From NCBI RefSeq assembly GCF_003054055.1, contig NZ_QBKI01000003.1:62001-126000 (forward strand): a stretch of 64,000 bases of DNA, written 5' to 3'. The stretch is from Pontibacter mucosus. GTDB lineage: Bacteria > Bacteroidota > Bacteroidia > Cytophagales > Hymenobacteraceae. The notes under the pieces are model-generated. The model was not told the DNA's origin, ran no database searches, and saw nothing but the letters and a program-made list of their open reading frames with translations. The position numbers were made by a program, and so were the translations under genes. Below are positions 37,362 to 46,770 of the stretch, piece after piece (the stretch's first letter is position 1; each line of letters starts with the position of its first letter).

Positions 37362-39767
37362 CTACTCGCTTTTCAGGGATATCACCGGGTTAGCCAGGGC
37401 TGCCTGCACGGCCTTGGCCCCCATGGTTAGCAGCGCGATAAAGAGCGTTGCCAGGCCAGCCAGCACAAAAGGCCAATACTCTATACTTACGCGGTAGGTA
37501 AAGTCCTCCAGCCAGAGGCTGATGATATAGTAGGCAATGGGTGCAGCCAGCACGAAGGCTGTCGCTACCAGCTTGATGAACTCCTTGGAGAAAAGGATAG
37601 CAATGTTGAAGATAGAGGCGCCGAGCACCTTCCGGATACCCACCTCTTTGGTGCGCTGGGCGGCCATAAAAGCCACCAAACCATACAGGCCAAGGCAGCC
37701 GATAAAGATGGCGATGAAGGAGAAAATCTTGAACAGTTTGCTCTGGCGCGCCTCTTCCTGGTAAAAGTTAGCGATGGTCTCGTCCAGGAACTCATAGCTG
37801 AATACATCATCCGGATAGGCCATGTTCCATACTTTCTCCAGGTGCGCAATCGCCTCCTGCTTCTGGCTCATGTCAATCTTGGCGTTCATGAACAGGTATT
37901 CATCCGGCCCGGTGAACATGATGGTCGGGTCGATAGGGGCATGCAGCGAATTCTGATGGAAATCCTCCACAACACCAACGATTGGAGCCTTGTATTCCCG
38001 GCCAACCCGGATTGTTTTACCAATGGCCGCTGCAGGGCTCTCTATGCCGAGTTTGCGGCGCATGGTTTCGTTGATGAGCACGGCAAGTGAGTCTGAGTTG
38101 GTATAGGCGCGCCCAGCAGCCAGCTTGATGTCGTACAGCTTCAGGTAATGCTCGTCCGCAAACTTTAGGTTCGCCTCAAAGGTGGCGTCCTCGCTGGAGT
38201 TGTTGTAGGCAAAGTTTGAGCCCCAGGTAAAGTTGGAAGAAGGTGGCGCACCCGAAAAGCTGACACCAAGTATGGCGGGGTTGGTCAGGAACTTTTCATA
38301 TAGGGGCTGTATCTTTTTGCCTGCCTGGTTTGGCAGCAGCACCGTTACAATGGCCTCTTTCGAGAAGCCGAGCGGTTTGCTGCGGAAGTAGTCCATCTGC
38401 TCGTTTACAAGAATGGTACAGATAATGAGCACCTGGCAAATGGTGAATTGCAGCACCACCAGCGCCTGCCGGATGGGCAGACCCGCCACCTGCTGCGTGT
38501 TAATCCGGCTCTTGAGCGCGGCAATCGGCTGGAAGTTGGAAAGTATAATGGCAGGGTAGAGGCCGGCAAACAGCGTTACCAGCAGCACCTCCACTACCAG
38601 GAACAACAGGATGGCCGGATCGGAGAAAATACTGAAGGAGATCTCCAGCTCCAGCAGGCTGTTGAGGTAGGGCAGCGCCAGCTCGGTAAGTATAACCGAG
38701 CAGAACGTAGCCAGCAGCGTGATCAGGAACGTCTCGCCGATGAATTGCAGTACCAGTTGGTTTTTGCTGCTGCCCAGTACCTTTCTCACGCCTACCTCTT
38801 TCGCACGTTTCACGGCTTGTGCGGTGGCCAGGTTAATGAAATTGATACAGGCCACCACCACCAGGAATATCCCTACCAGCGCCATCGACCAGATAATCTC
38901 CTTGGCAATAGTGCGCTGGCTGAAATTTCCTAAATCTGTGTTAAAGTGCAGGTTGTTCAGGGGCTGTAGCTCATAACTTTCTTTTCCTCTTCTGTCTTTT
39001 TCCCGATGCCTGTTAACGAAGGCTGATATCTCCGCTGACTTCGCCTCCGGAGAAACGCCTTCCGGCAGCAACACATACAGCTGAAAATTACTCGTCAGCA
39101 TGTTGTAGGTGGTCATGTCGAACTTGGTGTAGTTCTTAATGGTAGGGTAGGAGATAAGCATGGTGAAGGGGAAGTCGGAGTTGGAGGGCGGATCGGGAAT
39201 CACAGCCGTCACCTTCAGCGTCACGATGTTGTTGAAGCGGATCATCTTTCCAAGAGCGCCCCCCTCCGGAAAATACTTGTCTGCGGTGCTTTGGGTAAGC
39301 ACCACGTTGTTCGGCTCCGCCAGGCCGGGCCGCGGGTCTGTCTCCCCTGTCTCAAAGTCGAAGATGTCGAAGTAGTATGGCTCTACGAAGGCAATCGGTT
39401 TCTCTTCCAGAAACCGCTTCGGCGCCTCGCCTTTGTCGCTGATAACGTTGATCTGGGCTGATTCCTCGCCATAAACGATAGACGTCTTTTCCATACCCAG
39501 GTTGTCGTTGCTTCGTAGCAGGTCGGGGATAGGGAAACGGGTACCGATATGGTGCTGCGCTTCGTCGCCCGCATTGTATACGGTGGTCAGGCGGTAGATG
39601 CGATCGGACTTGGAGTGGAAGGTATCGTAACTCAGCTCATACTTTATCACCAAAAAAAGCAGGATACTGCAGGTAATGCCCAGAGTGAGACCCGCAATAT
39701 TGAGCAGGCTGTAGCTCTTGTTGCGCATTAGCGAACGCAGGGCCGTAAGGAAATACATCTTTATCAT
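37362..39767 (-). CDS. FtsX/MacB-type ABC transporter permease
   Basis: An 801-residue permease from the ATG at 39767 (MIKMYFLTALRSLMRNKSYS); an ATG eight codons upstream is possible. It has the FtsX duplication: an N-terminal membrane segment, a large periplasmic MacB-like domain, three TM segments (around ACINFINLATAQAVKRAKEVGVRKVLG), another membrane/periplasmic unit and a C-terminal FtsX unit with FKIFSFIAIFIGCLGLYGLVA and KEVGIRKVLGAS. No ATPase gene is adjacent. It is divergent from an NtrC-type regulator/kinase pair, with likely sigma-54 control. Confidence 0.9.
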   Translation of the reverse strand: MIKMYFLTALRSLMRNKSYSLLNIAGLTLGITCSILLFLVIKYELSYDTFHSKSDRIYRLTTVYNAGDEAQHHIGTRFPIPDLLRSNDNLGMEKTSIVYGEESAQINVISDKGEAPKRFLEEKPIAFVEPYYFDIFDFETGETDPRPGLAEPNNVVLTQSTADKYFPEGGALGKMIRFNNIVTLKVTAVIPDPPSNSDFPFTMLISYPTIKNYTKFDMTTYNMLTSNFQLYVLLPEGVSPEAKSAEISAFVNRHREKDRRGKESYELQPLNNLHFNTDLGNFSQRTIAKEIIWSMALVGIFLVVVACINFINLATAQAVKRAKEVGVRKVLGSSKNQLVLQFIGETFLITLLATFCSVILTELALPYLNSLLELEISFSIFSDPAILLFLVVEVLLVTLFAGLYPAIILSNFQPIAALKSRINTQQVAGLPIRQALVVLQFTICQVLIICTILVNEQMDYFRSKPLGFSKEAIVTVLLPNQAGKKIQPLYEKFLTNPAILGVSFSGAPPSSNFTWGSNFAYNNSSEDATFEANLKFADEHYLKLYDIKLAAGRAYTNSDSLAVLINETMRRKLGIESPAAAIGKTIRVGREYKAPIVGVVEDFHQNSLHAPIDPTIMFTGPDEYLFMNAKIDMSQKQEAIAHLEKVWNMAYPDDVFSYEFLDETIANFYQEEARQSKLFKIFSFIAIFIGCLGLYGLVAFMAAQRTKEVGIRKVLGASIFNIAILFSKEFIKLVATAFVLAAPIAYYIISLWLEDFTYRVSIEYWPFVLAGLATLFIALLTMGAKAVQAALANPVISLKSE

Positions 39768-39808
39768 AGTTCTATTGTTTGAGGTAGGCATCTTGTTCCT
39801 CTACACCA

Positions 39809-39829
39809 AATGCCAAGAGCTGTGCCAAA
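39809..39829 (-). promoter_or_regulatory. Sigma-54-like promoter for the permease
   Basis: The minus strand reads TTTGGCACAGCTCTTGGCA. Against the -24/-12 consensus TGGCAC-N5-TTGCW the -24 part is perfect; the -12 part is TTGG rather than TTGC. It lies 42-62 bases upstream of the ATG at 39767 and about 60-85 bases from the paired palindromes. Confidence 0.55.
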
Positions 39830-39880
39830 GCCTTAAAAGGGCACTACAGACCGGCAGGCGTAAGTATAGGCTTTCTTCTA

Positions 39881-39917
39881 TGTCCACTGCCGGACACTTT
39901 CTGTCCATCACCGGACA
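39881..39917. promoter_or_regulatory. Paired activator-site palindromes (TGTCC-N6-GGACA)
   Basis: Two perfect inverted repeats, TGTCCACTGCCGGACA (39881-39896) and TGTCCATCACCGGACA (39902-39917), start 21 bases apart. They sit between divergent sigma-54-like promoters about 100 bases from each, the classic place for enhancer sites of an NtrC-type activator encoded next door. Confidence 0.75.
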
Positions 39918-39990
39918 ACCTGTTTTATACTTTATGCGCTAATTTGCCTATATTGGATGAATGTAAAGCTGGCATAGTATTTTTATACCA

Positions 39991-40004
39991 GGTAGCAGTA
40001 TAGC
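39991..40004 (+). promoter_or_regulatory. Possible sigma-54 promoter for the regulator/kinase genes
   Basis: GG-N10-GC spacing is present (GGTAGCAGTATAGC), giving a start site near 40015 and the enhancer pair 100-130 bases upstream. The consensus match is otherwise weak. Confidence 0.3.
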
Positions 40005-40042
40005 GTTGCTCAATCACATAATCACGCATTCAACACAAAACT

Positions 40043-41428
40043 ATGGAAGAACAAAATCTGGGACGCATCCTGGTGATTGATGATAACGAGGACGTGCTGT
40101 TCTCGGCCAAAATGCTGCTGCGGCGACACGCTAAAGAAGTGGTGATGGAGAAAAATCCCAAAAAGATTCCATTCCTGCTTTCCAACGAAGACTTCGACCT
40201 CATCCTGCTCGACATGAATTTCAGCCAGGATATTACCAGCGGCCAGGAAGGGTTTTACTGGCTCAAGGAGATTCTCAAGTATGACCCCTCGGCGGTGGTG
40301 GTGATGATTACCGCTTTCGGCGACGTGGAGATGGCGGTGAGGGCCCTGAAAGAGGGTGCTACCGATTTTGTGCTCAAACCCTGGCAGAATGAGAAACTGG
40401 TAGCCACGCTCTCGGCCGCTGCCAGGCTGCGCAACTCCTACCGGGAAGTAAGCCAGCTGAAAGAAGTAAACCGCACGCTCAGCACCCAGCTAAACACAGG
40501 CAGGAACATCATACAAGGCGAGAGCCAGGCCGTGCGCCAGTTGTTCACCATTATAGACAAGGTAGCCAGAACGGATGCCGACATCCTTTTGCTCGGTGAG
40601 AACGGAACGGGCAAGGAAGTCATCGCCCGCACCATTCATGAGCGCTCCTCCCGGGCCGATAAGGTGTTTGTAACCGTGGACATGGGCGCTATAACCGAGT
40701 CGCTTTTTGAGAGTGAGCTGTTTGGCCACAAAAAAGGCGCCTTTACCGATGCCAAGGAAGACCGGGTGGGAAGGATAGAGGCGGCCAATGGCGGCACGCT
40801 GTTCCTGGATGAGATCGGGAATCTGTCGCCGGCCATGCAGGCCAAGCTGCTCACGGTGCTGCAGCGGCGCGAGGTAATCCGGGTTGGCACCAACCGGCCT
40901 ATCCCGGTGAATGTGCGCCTGATTTGCGCCACCAACATGCCCCTGAAGGAGATGGTGCAGCGGGGGGAGTTCCGCCAGGACTTGCTGTATCGCATTAATA
41001 CCGTGGAGCTGCACCTGCCACCCCTGCGCGAGCGCCTGGAGGACATCCCGCTTTTTGCCGATCATTTCCTGCAGGAGTATGCCCTTAAGTATAAACAGCC
41101 CGTTAAGCGCCTCGGAGAGTCGGCCCTGGCCCGCTTGAGACGCTACGGCTGGCCCGGCAACGTGCGCGAGTTGCAGCACGCCCTGGAGCGCGCCTCTATC
41201 ATGAGCGATAACCGCGAACTGCAGTCCGAAGATTTCTTCTTCCTGTCGGAGGAAGGGCCTGCCGCCGCACCTGCCGTTACGGCTCAAACACTGGACCTGG
41301 ACGACCTGGAGCGCGAAGCGGTGCAGCGGGCCCTGCAGAAGCACGACGGCAATATCTCCAAAGCAGCCAAGGAACTGGGCCTGAGCCGCGGCGCCCTCTA
41401 TCGTAGACTCGAAAAGTATGAGCTATAG
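40043..41428 (+). CDS. NtrC-family sigma-54-dependent response regulator
   Basis: The 461 residues comprise a receiver (1-125, phospho-acceptor Asp57), a sigma-54 AAA+ domain with Walker A LLGENGTGKEVIARTIHE and Walker B GGTLFLDEIGNL, and a Fis-type HTH (GNISKAAKELGLSRGALYRR). The loop that contacts sigma-54 reads GAFTDA rather than the canonical GAFTGA. It overlaps the kinase gene by 11 bases. It likely binds the paired palindromes upstream and drives the permease gene and its own operon. Confidence 0.93.
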   Translation: MEEQNLGRILVIDDNEDVLFSAKMLLRRHAKEVVMEKNPKKIPFLLSNEDFDLILLDMNFSQDITSGQEGFYWLKEILKYDPSAVVVMITAFGDVEMAVRALKEGATDFVLKPWQNEKLVATLSAAARLRNSYREVSQLKEVNRTLSTQLNTGRNIIQGESQAVRQLFTIIDKVARTDADILLLGENGTGKEVIARTIHERSSRADKVFVTVDMGAITESLFESELFGHKKGAFTDAKEDRVGRIEAANGGTLFLDEIGNLSPAMQAKLLTVLQRREVIRVGTNRPIPVNVRLICATNMPLKEMVQRGEFRQDLLYRINTVELHLPPLRERLEDIPLFADHFLQEYALKYKQPVKRLGESALARLRRYGWPGNVRELQHALERASIMSDNRELQSEDFFFLSEEGPAAAPAVTAQTLDLDDLEREAVQRALQKHDGNISKAAKELGLSRGALYRRLEKYEL

Positions 41429-42773
41429 GCATTATAAACTCAAGCTCCTGCTGCGTGTGCTGCTGCTGGCCATCTCCGTTTTTATACTTGCAAAAATAGA
41501 GTTCAGGCAGGAGTATAGCGGTACATTGGTAGGGCTGAGTCTTTTTGTACTTTTACAGGTCTGGTTGCTGATGCGGTACATGGAGCGCACCAACCGGCTG
41601 TTCCTGCGCTTTCTCAACTCCATTAAGTATGATGATTTTACGGAGCAGTTCCATGTGGGCGGCGAGGGCAAAACGCAGCGGATGCTGGCCATGCGCCTGA
41701 ACGAGGTAATGGAAAAGTTTAAGGAAGTGCGGGCAGAGAAGGAGGCCCACCTGCAGTATTTCGAAGTGATTGTGCAGCACATCGGCATTGGCATTATCAC
41801 CTACAAAACCGACGGAAGTATCCTTTTGCTCAACAACGCCGCCAAAAAGCTGCTGCAAGTGGGGCAACTGCGCCAGGTGCAGCAACTGGAAGAAACCAGT
41901 CCGGTGCTGGGGCAAAAGCTGCTGCAGCTCGAAAGCGGGGAAAAAATGCTCGTGCCCATGCGGCAGCAGGGGGAGCAGGCAAACATTTCGGTGCATGTTA
42001 TCGAGCTGTCGCTGCTCGGCGATAGGGTACGACTGGCTTCGCTGCAGAACATTCAGACGGAGTTGGAGGAGAAAGAGATGGAGGCCTGGGGTAAGCTTAT
42101 CCGGGTACTGACGCATGAGATCATGAACTCCGTTACGCCTATTTCGTCCCTATCAGCCAGCGCCTGCGAGGAAATCCATACTTACACCGATACCGATGCT
42201 GAAGAAGTTACCCTGCTGCGCGAGGAGCTTGAGGACATAGGGCAGTGCCTGCAAACGATCAGCCGCCGATCTGACGGGCTTATCCGCTTCGTGAATGAGT
42301 TCCGTAACCTCACCACCATCTCCAAACCCCAAATGAGCCGCTTTGACGTGGGGGAACTGCTGCGGGAGATAAAGCTCTTGCTGCGGGAGCAATTCGCTCG
42401 TCACCAGGTGGATTTACAGGTGCAGAGCCCGCGCGACAACATGCTCCTCACTGCCGACCGAAGTATGGTGGAGCAGGTGCTCATAAATCTGGTGAAGAAT
42501 GCCATGGAGGCGGTGCACGAGCAGCCCGATGGGCAAGTGCTGCTGCGCGCTGCCCTGGATGAGCGCAGCCGCGTCACCATTGCTGTGGCAGACAACGGCC
42601 CAGGCATGACGGAGGAGGCGATGGCCAAGATCTTCATACCATTCTTCAGCACTAAAAAAGCCGGCTCCGGAATCGGCCTTAGCCTTTCGCGCCAGATGAT
42701 GCGCCTGCACAAAGGCACCATCTCCGTGCAGTCGGAGTTGGGGCAAGGCACTACATTTCTGCTGCGCTTTTAG
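41418..42773 (+). CDS. Sensor histidine kinase, partner of the NtrC-type regulator
   Basis: The 451-residue kinase has two N-terminal membrane segments (LLLRVLLLAISVFILA and LVGLSLFVLLQVWLLM) with only a short loop between, so it likely senses within or near the membrane. A HAMP/PAS-like region follows, then His233 in LIRVLTHEIMNSVTP, the N-box LVKNAMEAV and ADNGPGM and GSGIGLSLSRQMMRLH ATP-lid motifs. Its ATG lies in the regulator's last codons. With the divergent permease it resembles envelope-stress or peptide-sensing modules; the stimulus is unknown. Confidence 0.92.
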   Translation: MSYRHYKLKLLLRVLLLAISVFILAKIEFRQEYSGTLVGLSLFVLLQVWLLMRYMERTNRLFLRFLNSIKYDDFTEQFHVGGEGKTQRMLAMRLNEVMEKFKEVRAEKEAHLQYFEVIVQHIGIGIITYKTDGSILLLNNAAKKLLQVGQLRQVQQLEETSPVLGQKLLQLESGEKMLVPMRQQGEQANISVHVIELSLLGDRVRLASLQNIQTELEEKEMEAWGKLIRVLTHEIMNSVTPISSLSASACEEIHTYTDTDAEEVTLLREELEDIGQCLQTISRRSDGLIRFVNEFRNLTTISKPQMSRFDVGELLREIKLLLREQFARHQVDLQVQSPRDNMLLTADRSMVEQVLINLVKNAMEAVHEQPDGQVLLRAALDERSRVTIAVADNGPGMTEEAMAKIFIPFFSTKKAGSGIGLSLSRQMMRLHKGTISVQSELGQGTTFLLRF

Positions 42774-42789
42774 AGCGGTTTTGTCTGTG

Positions 42790-43440
42790 GAGTTTGTAAG
42801 TAACCCCACCGCAACCCTCCCCTAAGAACAGGGGAGGGAGATTAGAAATACCGGGTCCAACCACCCCTGGCCCCTCCTTAGCTAAGGCGGGGAGTCTGTT
42901 GTTACTTTCTCCAAGGTATGAGTTCTATAGCCTCAGTTCTCGTGCGGACAGGTCGCGACCTGTCCCTACAAAGTATAAACCCACCCCCAGCCCCTCCCGA
43001 GAGGGGAATTATGGGTATCCCCCTGCCCCTACAAGGGAGAACTTTGGCTGTTAAGTTCTACAGAAACTGTCCCCTTGAGGGGGCCATAGGGGTGTTTACT
43101 TTTAGCAAAACTTCTACCACTGGCTTTACACCCCTGTAGTCCCCTCAAGGGGACAGTAGTAATTGCCGTAGCTATCGATTCTGTTCCCAGCCTTTGGGTG
43201 GAGCGCCTCGAGAGGTTCCGGTGCCCGGAGGGCATTGCGACGTAGGAGCAAAGGAAGCGAAAGCAGCGCGATGCCCTTATCGAGGGCCCCTACCCCCAAG
43301 GCGAGCCCTCTCGGGCTTGAGAGCTCCAAAGTAGGAGATAAAACAAGACGTTTGTGGGAACCAGAGGATGAACGGAGGCTAGTAAGAATAGCTTGTTTCC
43401 AGTTCCGGGAAGCGGTGGCTATGAATAGGTATTAAAGTAT
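42790..43440. repeat. Composite intergenic repeat, copy 3 (inverted)
   Basis: Non-coding 790 bases between the kinase and the OsmC gene. Modules of copies 1 and 2 recur in reverse complement: GGGTCCAACCACC with the CTCCTTAG/CTAAGG arms (42854-42895), AGGTCGCGACCTGTCC (about 42950), AAACTGTCCCCTTGAGG (43066) and CCCAGCCTTTGGGTGGAGC (43189-43207). The 72-bp hairpin is absent from this copy. The facing CCCCTTGAGG and CCCCTCAAGGGG blocks make a long inverted pair. Confidence 0.7.
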
Positions 43441-43567
43441 AAGCCGGCAAGTAAAAGTGCGGCCAACGCGCACATTTACTCAGCAGCTATACTTTCAATA
43501 TGACTTCCTAAAACCTTTCTCCCCCAGCTCCTTATACTTATACAACACAGCACACAAAGTATCCATC

Positions 43568-44020
43568 ATGAGTTTAGAAGAGAGAGAAGGTTTTGTAACG
43601 GTTTACACCGAGAGCAGCGCCCCTTTGGTGGCACACATCAGCGCCGGCACGGATACCATGACCATTGATGAATCCGGGATAGCACAGGGAGTAAAAGAAG
43701 GGGCCGATCCGTATGACTATCTACTGGCAGCACTTGGTTCCTGCACTGTTATCACGCTGCACATGTACGCCCAGCGGAAAGGCTGGCCGCTGGAGCGGGC
43801 CGAGGTAAGCCTGCGCCACGAGCGCATCCACGCCGACGACTGCCAGCACTGCGAAGAGAAAACCGCTAAGTTAACAAATGTAGTCAAGCACCTTCGCCTC
43901 ATCGGAAACCTCACGGAGGAGCAGCGGCAGCGACTGAAAGTGATAGCCGGAAAATGTCCGGTACAGAAGACGCTGGAGGCAGGCATTGCGGTAGAAACGC
44001 ACCTGCTGGAGGAAAAGTAA
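43568..44020 (+). CDS. OsmC/Ohr family thiol peroxidase
   Basis: From the ATG at 43568 the 150-residue product has the two redox Cys of the family, Cys59 in LGSCTVITLHMYAQRKGW and Cys130 in GKCPVQKTLEAG. Members reduce organic hydroperoxides, though some YhfA-like relatives have no known substrate. A CQHCEE motif between them is additional. The long upstream frame has no family similarity. Confidence 0.85.
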   Translation: MSLEEREGFVTVYTESSAPLVAHISAGTDTMTIDESGIAQGVKEGADPYDYLLAALGSCTVITLHMYAQRKGWPLERAEVSLRHERIHADDCQHCEEKTAKLTNVVKHLRLIGNLTEEQRQRLKVIAGKCPVQKTLEAGIAVETHLLEEK

Positions 44021-44021
44021 G

Positions 44022-44894
44022 TTACGCCTGTGCTGTGCTCTTTTCTTGCGCTAGCTTAAAATAACCTTCCAGGGTTTGCTCTCCAACTTGCGGCGCCACG
44101 CAATCTTGGGTAGAGACCTTTGCCAAAAAGGCTGCCTTGTGGTAAAGGGAAGTATCAATATGTTTCATCATAGGTAGAAGCAAGTCCACGGCCACTTTGG
44201 GAACATGGAACACGCTGCCATGGTAACCGGCTGCAGCTCCCACAATTCTGGCGATTTCCAGCCGGGTGTATACTTGCTTGCCTCCTAATGGAATCACCGC
44301 CGAAGACTTGCCTATACTTTGAACCACCATCTTGGCAACATCCGCCTCATGGATGGGGTTCGTCCGTTTGCTGCCATCACCTATCACTCCTAACCTACCT
44401 CGTCGGGCCATAGCGGCCAATTCATCAAAAGCCGAAAAGAGCGCCGTTGGCTGAAGGATAGTATAGTTCAGGCCTGATTGAATAAGCTCCCTGGAAAAGT
44501 CGGCATGTGCCCGAAAGTAGGCCAGCTGCGGGTGCTCCTCTGCCGAAAACGCTGAGATGTAGACGAATTGCTTTACGCCTGCAGCCTTCGCCTTCTGCAG
44601 CAGGTTATAGTTTGCCTGGTAATCAATGTCGTGAAAAGATGCTTTGCTACGGTCGCTCAGGCTGATGCTTTTGCCCAAGGCCGATACGACGACGTCAATT
44701 CCCAGGCAGCAGCCCCTCAGTTCTTTTGGCCGGGTGGCATCGGCATAGAAAATTTCGTCCGGGGCAATTGAAAGAGAGGTAGCTTTCTCACAAGTCCGAA
44801 CCAAGGCGGTTACCTGATAGCCACGGAGTTTAAGTAACGACAGAAAGTGACGTCCCAGGTGGCCCGTGGCCCCGGCTAAGAGAATGCGCTTCAT
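44022..44894 (-). CDS. NAD(P)-binding, NmrA/SDR-type oxidoreductase
   Basis: A 290-residue Rossmann protein starting MKRILLAGATGHLGRHFLSL with the glycine-rich loop GATGHLGRH. It continues VVVSALGKSISLSD and KQFVYISAFS, typical of atypical SDR or NmrA-like proteins that bind NAD(P) and may act as sensors instead of enzymes. The YxxxK catalytic pair is not obvious. It converges on the OsmC gene with a 1-base gap. Confidence 0.8.
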   Translation of the reverse strand: MKRILLAGATGHLGRHFLSLLKLRGYQVTALVRTCEKATSLSIAPDEIFYADATRPKELRGCCLGIDVVVSALGKSISLSDRSKASFHDIDYQANYNLLQKAKAAGVKQFVYISAFSAEEHPQLAYFRAHADFSRELIQSGLNYTILQPTALFSAFDELAAMARRGRLGVIGDGSKRTNPIHEADVAKMVVQSIGKSSAVIPLGGKQVYTRLEIARIVGAAAGYHGSVFHVPKVAVDLLLPMMKHIDTSLYHKAAFLAKVSTQDCVAPQVGEQTLEGYFKLAQEKSTAQA

Positions 44895-45046
44895 GATGCA
44901 CGGCTATTTATTCTTGTTAAAGTATAAAATTATAAAGTAAATAACAAGCAACTCTTTTCTTGGTACTATCACGGTTATACTTTTTGGTTATATTCGTTTC
45001 TCATAAACTTCCGGCCGGTTACAAAGTATGGCCAAACCAAACGAAG

Positions 45047-46363
45047 ATGCTGAAAAGACAACTCTATACTTGCCTATTCGCCAGCGCACTGGCAGCAGGT
45101 GCTGCGGCATGTGTGCCCTTGGAGCAGCAGGTGCAAAGCAGCTCCGCCACGCAGCAGGCACAGCTCCGCTACGAGGATTTTATTTATGACGAAAGTATAC
45201 AGTCGGTGCAGGCCTACGTGGCCACTGGTTTTGAGGAGGAGGTGCTGGAGCCGCCGGTGGTTGAGCTAGGTTCCGGCGTGCCGGTTATACTTGAGTTCGA
45301 CAGGCTGAATGCTACGCCTAATCGTCTGGTGGCCAAGCTGATTCATTGCGACGCCAACTGGAAACCCTCTGGCCTTAACGACTCGCAGTTTCTGAATGAC
45401 TTCAACGAGTTCTTTATCACGGATGCCCAGAACTCGGTAAATACCCGCGTAAACTATGTGCATTATACGTTCCGGGTGCCGCGCGTAAAGCTGAGCGGGA
45501 ATTACCTGCTGCAGGTGCAGGAGGAGGGAGGCAAGCTGCTGCTGACGCAGCGCCTGTTGGTGTACCAGAAACTAGTGGCGGTAACCAGCAAACTTGGCGC
45601 ACCGCTTGGCCCCAGAGGCAGGGAAACGCGCCAGCCAGTGGAGTTCAACGTCTTCTATGCCGACTATGAACTGGTGAATCCTGCTGCGGAGGTAAAGGCC
45701 GTTATGCGCCAGAATTACCGCTGGGACAATGCCAAGCGACTGGCCCGCCCCACGTACGTGCACGATGCGCAGCGCCGCCTGGAGTATGTTTTCTTTGAGC
45801 CAAACGAGCTGTTCAAGGGCCTTAGCGAGTTCCGCGCCTTCGATACCCGCAGCCTCAATTTTAAAGGCCTTGCGATAGATAACATCGACCTGCAGCAAAA
45901 CCCAACCGTCGTTTACCTGCAAACCGACAAAAACCGCAGTGGGCAGGCCTATAGCCAGGACCCGGACATCAACGGGAAGCGCATTTTTGGCAACCGCCAG
46001 TACGGCAACGGTGATGTGAATGGCGATTATACCTGGGTGGATTTTGAGCTTCAGGTGACAGAGAAGGTGCCCGGCGAAGTATACCTGCAAGGCGATTTAA
46101 CAAACTGGCGGCAGACGGAGGAGGCCAAATTAAATTTCGATGCCGAGCGCCAGGCCTACACCGGCCGCATGCTCCTGAAGCAGGGCTACTACAACTACTA
46201 CTATACTTTTAAATCCGGCAGCGGCTCTGCCGACGACAGCTATTTCGAAGGCAGCCACTTCGAAACCGGCAACGATTACGACATCCTCATCTACTACCGC
46301 CCACCCGGCTCCCGCGCCGACCTGCTTATCGGTTACGACAGGTTATACTTTAACAGGAAGTAG
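45047..46363 (+). CDS. Type IX secretion system plug protein (DUF5103)
   Basis: A 438-residue lipoprotein from the ATG at 45047 with signal MLKRQLYTCLFASALAAGAA and Cys in the AACVPL box. The body matches DUF5103 by memory: LIHCDANWKPSGLNDSQFL, YVHYTFRVPRVKLSGNYLLQ and YLQTDKNRSGQAYSQDPDINGK. In Flavobacterium this protein caps the SprA translocon of the T9SS, consistent with a gliding/secreting Bacteroidota. No other T9SS gene is in the window. I use the ATG that gives a signal peptide. Confidence 0.88.
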   Translation: MLKRQLYTCLFASALAAGAAACVPLEQQVQSSSATQQAQLRYEDFIYDESIQSVQAYVATGFEEEVLEPPVVELGSGVPVILEFDRLNATPNRLVAKLIHCDANWKPSGLNDSQFLNDFNEFFITDAQNSVNTRVNYVHYTFRVPRVKLSGNYLLQVQEEGGKLLLTQRLLVYQKLVAVTSKLGAPLGPRGRETRQPVEFNVFYADYELVNPAAEVKAVMRQNYRWDNAKRLARPTYVHDAQRRLEYVFFEPNELFKGLSEFRAFDTRSLNFKGLAIDNIDLQQNPTVVYLQTDKNRSGQAYSQDPDINGKRIFGNRQYGNGDVNGDYTWVDFELQVTEKVPGEVYLQGDLTNWRQTEEAKLNFDAERQAYTGRMLLKQGYYNYYYTFKSGSGSADDSYFEGSHFETGNDYDILIYYRPPGSRADLLIGYDRLYFNRK

Positions 46364-46453
46364 GGTACGGGTATAGAGCAGATAAGCGTAGGTTTTGGTT
46401 TATACTATAGTTGTGGTGCATTTAAATTATAAAACAATCAGAAACTATACTTT

Positions 46454-46720
46454 ATGAATGAACGTGACTTAGGCTTACTTGAAGGTATGATTGGGAGACT
46501 TAGCAGTGACTTGAATATGGTCAAAGCATTCAGTCATGTTGCATTAAGAGAAATTTCTAAACTGCCAGAAACAGAAGAATACCAGTCTCTGATAAAGGAT
46601 GTTGAAGGTCTGCATGCACAAAATGTTCTTGACACAGATAAAGTATTCAAAGAATTACTAAGCTATACCATCAATCCAGACCAGCGAGATTTTTCACTTG
46701 ATGAGCTTTTAAATAAGTAA
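46454..46720 (+). CDS. Small uncharacterised protein (88 aa)
   Basis: A soluble helical protein without signal peptide or motif I recognise. It is AT-rich compared with neighbours, as are the next two genes. A TATACTTTATG spacing places the motif right at its start. Possibly part of an acquired block. Confidence 0.6.
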   Translation: MNERDLGLLEGMIGRLSSDLNMVKAFSHVALREISKLPETEEYQSLIKDVEGLHAQNVLDTDKVFKELLSYTINPDQRDFSLDELLNK

Positions 46721-46770
46721 TAAAAATTAATGCCTATCCACTACTTTTTCAATATGTAGTTTTCTTTTCT

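Noticed and set aside
39970-39986. TGGCATAGTATTTTT as a sigma-54 promoter for the regulator gene
   Set aside because: The -12 GC is missing; the GG-N10-GC at 39991-40004 fits the spacing rule better, though weakly.
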